This document shows, piece by piece, positions 50,799 through 59,288 of a stretch of 64,000 nt of DNA. Source of the DNA: Streptomyces coffeae. Lineage in GTDB: Bacteria; Actinomycetota; Actinomycetes; Streptomycetales; Streptomycetaceae. The first letter of the stretch is position 1; the number at the start of each line of letters is the position of its first letter. The notes below the pieces were generated by a model. The model was given only the letters and a program-made list of their open reading frames with translations. It had not been told where the DNA came from and made no database searches. Made by a program: the position numbers and the translations under genes. Location: positions 124,001-188,000 of the forward strand of contig NZ_JAERRF010000015.1 in assembly GCF_016741875.1 (NCBI RefSeq), written 5' to 3'.

Positions 50799-51961
50799 TC
50801 GGCGTGACACCGGGCGAGCACCTCCCTGGCGAGCTGGCGATAGGCGGCGGCACCGACGGAGTTGGACGCGTACGTGGTGATGGGCTCACCCGCGACGGTG
50901 GTCTCCGGGAAGCGGACCGTACGGCCGATGACCGTGTGGTAGACGTGATCGTCGAACGCCTCGACCACGCGGGCGAGGACCTCACGGCTGTGCACGGTGC
51001 GCGAGTCGTACATCGTGGCGAGGATGCCGTCCAGCTCCAGGTCGGGGTTGAGCCGCTCCTGGACCTTCTCGATCGTCTCGGTGAGCAGGGCCACCCCGCG
51101 CAGCGCGAAGAACTCGCACTCCAGCGGCACGATCACCTTGTGCGCCGCGGTGAGCGCGTTGACGGTGAGCAGACCGAGCGAGGGCTGGCAGTCGATGACG
51201 ATGTAGTCGTAGTCCGCCATCAGCGGCTTGAGCGCGCGCTGGAGGGTGGACTCCCGGGCGACCTCGCTGACCAGCTGCACTTCGGCAGCCGACAAGTCGA
51301 TATTGCTGGGCAGCAGGTCCATATTGGGCACGGCCGTCTTGAGCAGTACCTCGTCGGCCGACATACCCCGCTCCATGAGCAGGTTGTAGACCGTGAGGTC
51401 GAGCTCCATCGGGTTGACCCCGAGGCCGACCGAGAGGGCGCCCTGCGGGTCGAAGTCGACCAGCAGGACCCGGCGGCCGTATTCGGCAAGCGCCGCGCCC
51501 AGGTTGATGGTGGAAGTGGTCTTGCCGACGCCGCCCTTCTGGTTGCACATCGCGATGATCTTCGCGGGGCCGTGGTCGGTCAGCGGGCCGGGAATCGGGA
51601 AGTACGGCAGCGGCCGCCCGGTGGGGCCGATGCGCTCGCGGCGCTGACGGGCCGCGTCGGGCGCAAGTGTGGCCGCGTACTCGGGGTCGGGCTCGTACTC
51701 CGCGTCCGGGTCGTAGAAGTGCCCGTCGGGGAGGTCGTCGTAGTCGGCGAAGCGGGCGGGATCCGTGCCCCCCTGGTCGCCGGCCATGGCGTTCACGTGA
51801 TGGCCGTCCATGCTCTGGCTCTGGTGGGCTGTCGTCATGCTCTGGTGGGTTGCGAAGGTGCGGACAGCGACGGAGCCGACAGCCTCGAGCCCCGAGGGAC
51901 CCTGGCCCCGCGCAGCCGATCCTGGTTGACCACCCCCGGGAGAAAATGTCGACTCATTCAC
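50795..51961 (-). CDS. ParA/Soj-family ATPase
   Basis: 388 aa from GTG 51961; AAGGAGG lies 11 bases upstream. An N-terminal ~130-residue His/Asp/Pro-rich extension precedes the deviant Walker A KGGVGKTT (142-149), LLVDFDPQGALSVGLG (A'), IVIDCQPSLGLLTVNAL (Walker B) and ECEFFALRGVALLTETI. ParA ATPases bind DNA as ATP dimers and move cargo. This is not the oriC-linked parAB; it is followed by a RHH protein and scpA/scpB, suggesting a role in chromosome organisation. Confidence 0.92.
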   Translation of the reverse strand: MNESTFSPGGGQPGSAARGQGPSGLEAVGSVAVRTFATHQSMTTAHQSQSMDGHHVNAMAGDQGGTDPARFADYDDLPDGHFYDPDAEYEPDPEYAATLAPDAARQRRERIGPTGRPLPYFPIPGPLTDHGPAKIIAMCNQKGGVGKTTSTINLGAALAEYGRRVLLVDFDPQGALSVGLGVNPMELDLTVYNLLMERGMSADEVLLKTAVPNMDLLPSNIDLSAAEVQLVSEVARESTLQRALKPLMADYDYIVIDCQPSLGLLTVNALTAAHKVIVPLECEFFALRGVALLTETIEKVQERLNPDLELDGILATMYDSRTVHSREVLARVVEAFDDHVYHTVIGRTVRFPETTVAGEPITTYASNSVGAAAYRQLAREVLARCHAE

Positions 51962-52325
51962 AAGTCGTCCTACCTCCTTGGTGACCAGGAAATTTCTAGA
52001 TAGGTCAGCGTGACACCATGCCGACGGTTGGCGACTCTATGGCGTGTCGGCGGTCCGCAGCAACACAATCCACCGGACACGGCATGATGTGTCGGCAATC
52101 GAACACCCCGATGTCAAGGGCGTATGAACGGCGATGGAGCGATTTCACCACCGCACAAAGCGTCTGAAGAGTTGCATTTGGGGGCGAGTTGACCAGGCTC
52201 ACCCCGCACGCGCGCAGCACGCCGTCGGACACACCTGCGGCCGGGTCCCGCCCTTCGGCAAGACCCGGCCGGATGCCCGGTATTGACTTGGTGTTGACGG
52301 TCGGAGTTGACCGTCAGCCGGCTTG
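51962..52325. other. 364-base promoter region of the parA-like/scp operon
   Basis: Between the parA-like start and the ald stop; both genes read leftward. No gene seen. The AT-richer stretch 52040-52170 probably carries the promoter. Confidence 0.5.
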
Positions 52326-53441
52326 TCAGCCGATCAGGGTGCTCAGTTCGACGTGGGGCAGCCCGTGCGCCTCGGCGACCGGACCGTAAACGACCTGGCC
52401 CTCGTGGGTGTTGAGGCCCTTGGCCAGGGCGGCGTCCCGGCGCAGCGCCTCGCGCCAGCCGCGGTTGGCCAGCTCCACGATGTACGGCAGCGTGGCGTTG
52501 GTGAGCGCGTAGGTGGAGGTGTTCGGCACCGCACCCGGCATGTTGGCCACGCAGTAGAAGACCGAGTTGTGGACCTCGAAGGTCGGCTCGGCGTGGGTGG
52601 TGGGACGGGAGTCCTCGAAGCAGCCGCCCTGGTCGATCGCGATGTCGACAAGGACACTTCCCGGCTTCATGCGGGAGACCAGCTCGTTGGTGACCAGCTT
52701 CGGAGCCTTGGCGCCCGGGATGAGCACCGCGCCGATGACGAGGTCGGCCTCCAGGACGGCCTTCTCCAGCTCGAAGGCGTTGGAGGCGATGGTCTGCACC
52801 TTGGTGCCGAAGATCTTGTCGGCCTCGCGGAGCTTGTTGACGTCCCGGTCGAGCAGGGTGACGTGGAAGCCCATGCCGATGGCGATCTGCGCGGCGTTCC
52901 AGCCGGAGACACCGCCACCGATGACCACCGCGCGGCCCGCGGCCACACCCGGCACACCGCCCGGCAGCACACCGCGGCCACCGGCCGAACGCATCAGGTG
53001 GTACGCGCCGACCTGCGGCGCGATCCGGCCCGCGACCTCGGACATCGGCGCGAGCAGCGGCAGCGCGCGGTTCGCGGTCTCGACCGTCTCGTAGGCGATG
53101 GCGGTGGTACCGGACTCCAGCAGCGCGTCGGTGCACGCGCGGGAGGCGGCGAGGTGGAGGTAGGTGAAGAGGGTCTGGTCCTTGCGCAGGCGGTGGTACT
53201 CCTCCGCGATGGGCTCCTTGACCTTCAGCAGCAGGTCGGCCGTGGCCCAGACCTCGTCGGCGGTGTCGAGGATGCGCGCACCGGCCGCGGTGTATTCCGC
53301 GTCCGTGATGGAGGAGCCCAGGCCCGCACTCTGCTCCACGAAGACCTCGTGGCCGTTGCGGACCAGCTCGTGCACACCGGCGGGGGTGATGGCCACACGG
53401 AACTCGTTGTTCTTGACCTCGCGGGGGATACCGACCTTCAC
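52326..53441 (-). CDS. ald: Alanine dehydrogenase
   Basis: 371 aa from GTG 53441 (MKVGIPREVKNNEFRVAITPAGVHEL), the length of the mycobacterial enzyme; AAGGA is 11 bases upstream. GTG 53450 would add MID. Catalytic Lys in KVKEPI, His in LFTYLHLAASRACT, NAD site VVIGGGVSGWNAAQIAIGMG and VDIAIDQGGCFEDSRPTTH. Interconverts L-alanine and pyruvate/ammonia with NAD(H). Confidence 0.97.
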   Translation of the reverse strand: MKVGIPREVKNNEFRVAITPAGVHELVRNGHEVFVEQSAGLGSSITDAEYTAAGARILDTADEVWATADLLLKVKEPIAEEYHRLRKDQTLFTYLHLAASRACTDALLESGTTAIAYETVETANRALPLLAPMSEVAGRIAPQVGAYHLMRSAGGRGVLPGGVPGVAAGRAVVIGGGVSGWNAAQIAIGMGFHVTLLDRDVNKLREADKIFGTKVQTIASNAFELEKAVLEADLVIGAVLIPGAKAPKLVTNELVSRMKPGSVLVDIAIDQGGCFEDSRPTTHAEPTFEVHNSVFYCVANMPGAVPNTSTYALTNATLPYIVELANRGWREALRRDAALAKGLNTHEGQVVYGPVAEAHGLPHVELSTLIG

Positions 53442-53461
53442 GTCGATCACGGTCCTTGAAT

Positions 53462-53471
53462 GGGGGGGGGG
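53462..53471. repeat. Ten-base G homopolymer in the ald leader
   Basis: G10 on the + strand (C10 in the ald transcript) sits 5 bases from the AAGGA ribosome-binding site. Outside any gene, so slippage would alter leader length, not reading frame. Confidence 0.8.
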
Positions 53472-53633
53472 AACGGAATATAACGTCACAGCCGGAACAT
53501 AACCAGCCATGGACATGTAAACCGGACGCTGTGTCCGCATGCCGGTGACGACCGCATCATTCGCGGTACAGCCAGTTTAATGAAGGACGTCGCGCTGTCT
53601 AGCCTTGCAATGCATCAATCTTTCGCGAGACCA

Positions 53634-56165
53634 CTACTGATTTCGTAGGTCGATCTCGTCTTCTTCCATGGCCCGGGGTGCCTCCGGGGGTGCCGTGGGG
53701 GGCGACTCCTCAGGTGAGAGCCCCTTCTCGGGCGCCTCGGCACGCTCGGCCTCCTGCCTCAGTACACGGGCCACCGCGGGGTCACCGCCCAGCCGGTCGA
53801 CGGCCTCGGCGGCACGCAGTGCCAGCTCGCCGTGCAGCCGGGCGTCCCCGCAGCCCCGGGCGACCGTCACCGCCTCGCCCCAGCTGCGCAGCGCGTCCCG
53901 CGTCCGGCCGATCTGCTCCTGGGCGCGGGCGGTACCGCTCAGCGCCCGTGCGCACCCGGCCAGGTCGTCCGCCCGGCGGCAGGCCGCCGCCGCGGCGCGC
54001 CAGTCGCGCAGTGCCTCGGCCCAGCGGCCCGCGTAACCGTGGACGGTGCCCAGCCGTGCGTACACCCGGGCGCCGCCTGCCACGTCCCGGCGGCTGAGCC
54101 TGAGCTCCAGGGCCCGTCCGTACCAGTCGGCGGCCCGGTGCCAGTCCCCCAGCTCCTGATGGATACCGCCGATGGACTCCAGGGCCCGCCCGGTCGTATA
54201 CGCGTCACCCGCCTCGCGGGCGGCCTCCAGCGCGCCCTTGTAGCGGGTCAGCGCCTGGTCGACGCGGTCCGCCCGGGCGTCCAGGTCGCCCAGGTTGAGC
54301 AGGGCCGCCGCCCGTTCCACCGGCAGGTCGCGGCGCTCCGCCACATCCAGCACCAGCTGGTGCAGCCCGTACAGCTCCGGCGCGGCGCCCTCCGCGCCGC
54401 GGTGGGCGCTGAGCGCATGGGTGAGCCCGGCCACCAGCCGCCGGGCCAGCGTGTCCAGTTCCCCGGCCTCGACGGCCAGCCGGGCCGCCTCCAGCAGCAC
54501 CGGCAGCCGTGCCTCCAGCCAGCCGGCCGCGGCCGACGACGACGAAAACCGCAGCGGGCGGGGCATCTCCGCCAGCTCTCTGCGAGCCGGAGAGCCCACC
54601 GGTTCGGCGGCCAGCCGGCATGCGTGCAGCTGCCGCACGGTGCGCTCCAGCATCCGGGCGCGGGCCAGCTCCACCTCCGCCGGGCGCTCCACGGACTCCA
54701 GCAGCTCCCGCAGCAGCGGCTCCAGACAGCCCGGCACCTGGTACCGGCCGTACGCGACCGGACGCAGCAGCCCGCACCCGGCGAACCCCTCGAGCGCCGC
54801 CTCGCCGTCCTGGACCGAGCACCCGGCCAGCGCGGACGCGACATGGGCATCGGGCGACCCGGCGGGCGCGAGCACCAGCAGCCGCAGCATCCGGGCGACG
54901 GCGGGCGGCAGCGAGTCGTACACCAGCCGGAAGGTGCGGGCCAGCGGTCGTACGCCGGGGTCGGCGTCCGCCGAGGAGGGCGGCAGCTCCCGCAGCCGCG
55001 CCACCAGATCGGCCACGGACGCCTCGGGCTGTACGGCCAGCCAGCCACCGGCCAGCACGAGCGCGGCGGGCTGACCCGCGCACTCGCCCACCAGCGTCTG
55101 CGCGGCCACCGGGTCGCAGGTGATCCGGGTGGGTCCGGCGTACTGCGCCAGCAGTCCGACGGCCGCGCTCACGTCGAGCCCGCCGACCGTGCAGGGCCGG
55201 ACGTCCGGCACCCCGGTCAGCGGACCGCGCGAGACGGCGACGACCAGACAGCCGGGCTCGTCCGGCAGCAGCGCGTCCACCTGCTCGACACCGGCCACAT
55301 CGTCGAGCAGCAGCAGAAGGCGTTTGCCGGTCAGCTTCTCGCGCAGCGCCTCGCTGAGATCGTCCTCGTCGGCCCCGGGCGGGGCGGTCACCCCGAGCCG
55401 GCCGAGCAGATCGCGTGCGGTGCGGAGGGTGGGCACCGGCTGCCCGCCGGAGGTCGTCAGCCGCGCGGTCAGCACACCGTCGGGATAGTCGTCGGCGAGC
55501 CGCCGGGCCAGCTCCTCGGCCAGCGCGGTACGGCCCCAGCCGGGGCGTCCGGCGATCAGCAGCACCCGGCTTCGGGCGGCCTTGCGGCCCGCGAGGGTGT
55601 CGAGACCGGGGCGGTCGATGTCGGCCCGCAACGACAGCAACTCCCGCCGCCGCCCCGCGAACCCCTTGCCCACGGTGGCCGCCGCGGCGAACAACACGGC
55701 CCGGGTGGCCCCACCCCACACCCCACCGTCGCCCGCTCCACCTCGCGGCCCGGGCGGCCCAACGGGCGCGCTGCGGCCGGACACCGGGGCCGCGTCCGCG
55801 GAGCGGGGGGCGGCGGATGAGCCCGCGCCCGCCATGGCCGCGGGCCCCGCCCCGGTGTCCGGGGCCGGGGAACGGGCCGGGTCCGCGCGGCCCGTGGCGG
55901 GGCCGGTGCCCGGGGCCGGGCGGCGGGCTGGATCCGCGGCGTCGGCGCTCGTACGGGAGCCGGGGCCGGAACGCGCCGCCCCCGGGCCGGTGCCGGTGTC
56001 CGAAGCCGCGGAGCGGGCCGGACCCGGGCCGGGAACGGGCCCCGGGGAGCGGGACGGAACCTCCGCGTCCGTGCCCGCGCTGCGCGGGGACGGCGCTGGT
56101 GCGGGTACGGGGGGTTGGTGGGAGGCCGGTGGCTCTCCTTCGGTGTCGACCGCCTGCTCCGCCAC
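53634..56165 (-). CDS. STAND/NB-ARC-like NTPase with TPR repeats
   Basis: 843 aa from GTG 56165 (GACGGGAG upstream); the frame is open further upstream but that part overlaps a dispersed repeat. Residues ~1-150 Pro/Ala/Gly-rich; NTPase domain with VLLIAGRPGWGRTALAEEL (Walker A-like, Arg212 where Lys is expected) and KRLLLLLDDVAGVEQVDALLP (Walker B); winged-helix-like middle; C-terminal TPRs (ALLNLGDLDARADRVDQALTRYKGALEAA, GRALESIGGIHQELGDWHRAADWYGRALELR, etc). Resembles Streptomyces signalling NTPases; role unknown. Confidence 0.85.
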   Translation of the reverse strand: MAEQAVDTEGEPPASHQPPVPAPAPSPRSAGTDAEVPSRSPGPVPGPGPARSAASDTGTGPGAARSGPGSRTSADAADPARRPAPGTGPATGRADPARSPAPDTGAGPAAMAGAGSSAAPRSADAAPVSGRSAPVGPPGPRGGAGDGGVWGGATRAVLFAAAATVGKGFAGRRRELLSLRADIDRPGLDTLAGRKAARSRVLLIAGRPGWGRTALAEELARRLADDYPDGVLTARLTTSGGQPVPTLRTARDLLGRLGVTAPPGADEDDLSEALREKLTGKRLLLLLDDVAGVEQVDALLPDEPGCLVVAVSRGPLTGVPDVRPCTVGGLDVSAAVGLLAQYAGPTRITCDPVAAQTLVGECAGQPAALVLAGGWLAVQPEASVADLVARLRELPPSSADADPGVRPLARTFRLVYDSLPPAVARMLRLLVLAPAGSPDAHVASALAGCSVQDGEAALEGFAGCGLLRPVAYGRYQVPGCLEPLLRELLESVERPAEVELARARMLERTVRQLHACRLAAEPVGSPARRELAEMPRPLRFSSSSAAAGWLEARLPVLLEAARLAVEAGELDTLARRLVAGLTHALSAHRGAEGAAPELYGLHQLVLDVAERRDLPVERAAALLNLGDLDARADRVDQALTRYKGALEAAREAGDAYTTGRALESIGGIHQELGDWHRAADWYGRALELRLSRRDVAGGARVYARLGTVHGYAGRWAEALRDWRAAAAACRRADDLAGCARALSGTARAQEQIGRTRDALRSWGEAVTVARGCGDARLHGELALRAAEAVDRLGGDPAVARVLRQEAERAEAPEKGLSPEESPPTAPPEAPRAMEEDEIDLRNQ

Positions 56166-56228
56166 GGGCCCACTCCCGTCCACCTGCGCATCACGAGCCC
56201 GCCGCGGTCGCGGCCGGGGTTGGTGCGG

Positions 56229-56279
56229 CTCGGTTCGCCCCGGGGCGCCTGCGCCGCTGTCGACGGTCGACCGTGCTCG
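56229..56279 (+). repeat. Dispersed repeat, copy B
   Basis: CTCGGTTCGCCCCGGGGCGCC and GACGGTCGACCGTGCTCG, matching 24630-24681 with one deleted base in the first block and a variable middle. Lies upstream of the NTPase-TPR gene. Confidence 0.8.
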
Positions 56280-56486
56280 ACCCCTCGTAACCTCTGGGGC
56301 GCGCGAGAGCGCGTGCTGTCGCGCGCTTCGCTTGCGCGTACCCCTTCGGCGCTTATGAGGGTAGTTCACTCCGCGTCAGGAACCCGGCACTCCCGACCGG
56401 CAGACCGGGCTGAAAATCACTCCATCGGATCCACTGATCGTCGGGAGGGTGGGAGGGGTCGCAACGGCGCCTCGGTCAGGCCGTGG

Positions 56487-57113
56487 TCAGGCTTCGAAGG
56501 GGCGGGCCGGCCAGGGGGCGTCCGCCGGGCGCAGCGCGTCCAGGCCGTCCCCGTCCAGCGCGGCCCGCGCGGCCAGGACGCCGACCGTCAGGCAGGTGTT
56601 GTGCAGTTCGCCCGCGAGGACACCACGGACCAGGTCGTCCAGCGGAACGCGGTCCAGCTCCATGTCGGCCTCCTCCTCGGAGACCTCGAAGCGCTCGCCC
56701 TCGGCCGTGGAGATCTCCCGGGCGAGGAAGATCCGCACCGCCTCGTCGGTGCCGCCGGGCGAGGTGTAGACATCGGTGAGCACACGCCAGTTCTCGGCCT
56801 TGACGTGCGCCTCCTCGTACAGCTCGCGCTGGGCGGCGTGCAGCGGGTTCTCACCGGGGATGTCGAGGAGCCCGGCCGGGATCTCCCACAGCCGCTGGCG
56901 CACCGGGTGGCGGTACTGCCGCACCACGATGACCCGCCCGTCCTCGTCGAGGGCGAGGATGGCGACCGAGCCGGGGTGGACCTGGTAGTCGCGCTTGGCC
57001 CGGCTGCCGTCGGGCATCACGACCTCGTCGGTGCGCACGCTCGTCTTGTTGCCGGTGAACGGCGTGGCGGTGGCAGTGATCTGCCACTCCTCGGGGGTGT
57101 CCTGGATGCCCAT
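56487..57113 (-). CDS. Nudix hydrolase, ADP-ribose pyrophosphatase type
   Basis: 208 aa from ATG 57113. Nudix box at residues 81-104 (GLLDIPGENPLHAAQRELYEEAHV) with the catalytic R-E-L-x-E-E helix; preceded by VRQYRHPVRQRLWEIPAG as in ADP-ribose pyrophosphatases. Hydrolyses nucleoside diphosphate derivatives in the cytoplasm. 83 bases downstream of pyrG. Confidence 0.93.
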   Translation of the reverse strand: MGIQDTPEEWQITATATPFTGNKTSVRTDEVVMPDGSRAKRDYQVHPGSVAILALDEDGRVIVVRQYRHPVRQRLWEIPAGLLDIPGENPLHAAQRELYEEAHVKAENWRVLTDVYTSPGGTDEAVRIFLAREISTAEGERFEVSEEEADMELDRVPLDDLVRGVLAGELHNTCLTVGVLAARAALDGDGLDALRPADAPWPARPFEA

Positions 57114-57195
57114 GGGTGTTCTCCGCGTCCTCTCGGTGCGATGGCCGGGGTGCGGGCCGCACGAGCGGCCCGCACCCGGGGTTCCACCGTATCGG

Positions 57196-58851
57196 TCAGG
57201 CGCCCGCGCCCTGCCCCTGAGCAGCGGTCTGCCGCTCGACGGCGGCCTTCACCAGACCCGCGAAGAGGGGGTGCGGGCGGGTGGGGCGGGAGCGCAGCTC
57301 GGGGTGGGCCTGGGTGCCGACGAGGTAGGGGTGCACCTCGCGCGGGTACTCCACGTACTCGACCAGCTTGTTGTCCGGGGAGGTGCCGGAGAACACGATT
57401 CCGGCCTTCTTCTCCAGCTCGCCGCGGTAGGAGTTGTTGACCTCGTAGCGGTGGCGGTGGCGCTCCTCGACGTACGGCTGGTCGTCGTAGACCTCGCGGA
57501 CGATCGAACCCTCGGCCAGCTTGGCCGGGTACATGCCCAGCCGCATGGTGCCGCCCATGTCACCCTCGCCCGCGACGATGTCGAGCTGCTCGGCCATGGT
57601 GGAGATGACCGGATCGGTGGTGGCGGGCTCGAACTCGGTGGAGTTGGCGCCCTCGATGCCCGCCAGGTTCCGCGCGGCCTCGATGACGATGCACTGGAGT
57701 CCCAGGCACAGACCCAGCAGCGGGATCTTGTTCTCCCGGGCGTAGGTGATCGCGCCGAGCTTGCCGATCACACCGCGGTCGCCGAAGCCGCCGGGGACAC
57801 AGACCGCGTCGACGTCCTGGAGCTGCTGCCGGGCACCGGCCGCGGTCTTGCAGTCGTCGGAGGTGACCCACTTGATCTTGACGCGGGCGCTGTTGGCGAA
57901 ACCGCCCGCGCGCAGCGCCTCGGTGACCGACAGATAGGCGTCGGGCAGGTCGATGTACTTGCCGACGAGCGCGACGGTGACCTCGTGGTCGGGCTGGTGG
58001 ACGCGCTCCAGCAGGTTGTCCCACTGGGTCCAGTCCACGTCCCGGAAGGGCAGGTCCAGCTTGCGGACGACATAGGCGTCCAGACCCTCGGAGTGCAGCA
58101 CCTTGGGGATGTCGTAGATCGACTTGGCGTCGATGGCGGCGACCACGGCGGCGTCGTCCACGTCACACATCAGCGAGATCTTGCGCTTGATGGAGGTGGG
58201 GACGTCGCGGTCGGCGCGCAGCACGATCGCGTCCGGCTGGATACCGATGTTGCGCAGGGCGGCGACCGAGTGCTGGGTGGGCTTGGTCTTCAGCTCACCG
58301 GAGGGGCCGATGTAGGGCAGCAGGGAGATGTGCACCACAAAGACGTTGTCCCGGCCGACCTCGTGGCGGACCTGGCGGACGGCCTCCAGGAACGGCAGCG
58401 ACTCGATGTCGCCGACGGTGCCGCCGACCTCGGTGATGACCACGTCGACGTCGTCGGTGGCCATCCGGCGGATGCGATGCTTGATCTCATTGGTGATGTG
58501 CGGAATCACCTGCACGGTGTCACCGAGGTACTCACCGCGCCGCTCCTTGGCGATCACGGTCGAGTACACCTGGCCGGTGGTCACGTTGGCCGAGCCGTCG
58601 AGATCGACGTCGAGGAAGCGCTCGTAGTGGCCGATGTCCAGGTCGGTCTCGGCGCCGTCGTTGGTGACGAACACCTCACCGTGCTGGAAGGGGTTCATCG
58701 TGCCCGGGTCGACGTTCAGATACGGATCGAGCTTCTGCATGGTGACGCGCAGACCGCGCGCCTTCAGCAGGGCACCCAGGCTGGAGGCGGTCAGGCCCTT
58801 GCCGAGTGAGGAAGCGACACCCCCGGTGACGAAGAGGTGCTTGGTCGTCAT
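57196..58851 (-). CDS. pyrG: CTP synthase
   Basis: 551 aa from ATG 58851. N-terminal synthetase domain (HLFVTGGVASSLGKGLTASSLG P-loop, MQKLDPYLNVDPGTMNP, EVGGTVGDIESLPFLEA) and C-terminal glutamine amidotransferase (VPGGFGDRG, GLCLGLQC with nucleophile Cys382, and HPELRSRPTRPHPLF carrying His/Glu). Makes CTP from UTP, ATP and glutamine. Confidence 0.98.
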   Translation of the reverse strand: MTTKHLFVTGGVASSLGKGLTASSLGALLKARGLRVTMQKLDPYLNVDPGTMNPFQHGEVFVTNDGAETDLDIGHYERFLDVDLDGSANVTTGQVYSTVIAKERRGEYLGDTVQVIPHITNEIKHRIRRMATDDVDVVITEVGGTVGDIESLPFLEAVRQVRHEVGRDNVFVVHISLLPYIGPSGELKTKPTQHSVAALRNIGIQPDAIVLRADRDVPTSIKRKISLMCDVDDAAVVAAIDAKSIYDIPKVLHSEGLDAYVVRKLDLPFRDVDWTQWDNLLERVHQPDHEVTVALVGKYIDLPDAYLSVTEALRAGGFANSARVKIKWVTSDDCKTAAGARQQLQDVDAVCVPGGFGDRGVIGKLGAITYARENKIPLLGLCLGLQCIVIEAARNLAGIEGANSTEFEPATTDPVISTMAEQLDIVAGEGDMGGTMRLGMYPAKLAEGSIVREVYDDQPYVEERHRHRYEVNNSYRGELEKKAGIVFSGTSPDNKLVEYVEYPREVHPYLVGTQAHPELRSRPTRPHPLFAGLVKAAVERQTAAQGQGAGA

Positions 58852-59276
58852 GGGCTTAGCGGCAATGGCCAAGAGGGGGCTCCCGTGGTCGCGTGGTGAG
58901 GGTGCGGTCCGGCAGCTGCCCCGGAAATCGGGGGGTGCCGTCGCTGAGGTTCGGGGGTTTTGCGCCCGCCGCTCCACGGGCTACCAGGGTATCAGTGCCC
59001 CGGGGCGGCCGCTGGAGGCCGTGTCCGCGCAACCGCGCGGACACCTTCCGTGACCTGGCCGGGGACCGCTCCGGGGAGCCGGCCACCCGATCGGCCGTGA
59101 GATGCGAGCCACGATATGGACGAACACAAACGGATCATCGTTGTCCGTCGTATCCTGCTCGGACGCACGCATGCGAGCCACCCCGGCACGGCACCACCAG
59201 CACGCCCCCGGAACAAGAGCTCGTCGAGAATTTCCGAGACCGTAAGAACGCCTCACGGGGCAGTACGGCCGTTCGA
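58852..59276. other. 425-base divergent promoter region
   Basis: Between pyrG and the GH15 gene; no gene seen. The 11-mer ATGCGAGCCAC is repeated directly at 59102 and 59170. AT-richer stretch at 59110-59155 is the likeliest promoter of the GH15 gene. Confidence 0.5.
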
Positions 59277-59288
59277 ATGGGGAAGCAC

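Noticed and set aside
53462..53471. Homopolymer as a phase-variable frameshift switch
   Set aside because: The G10 run is outside the ald coding region, so it cannot shift the reading frame.
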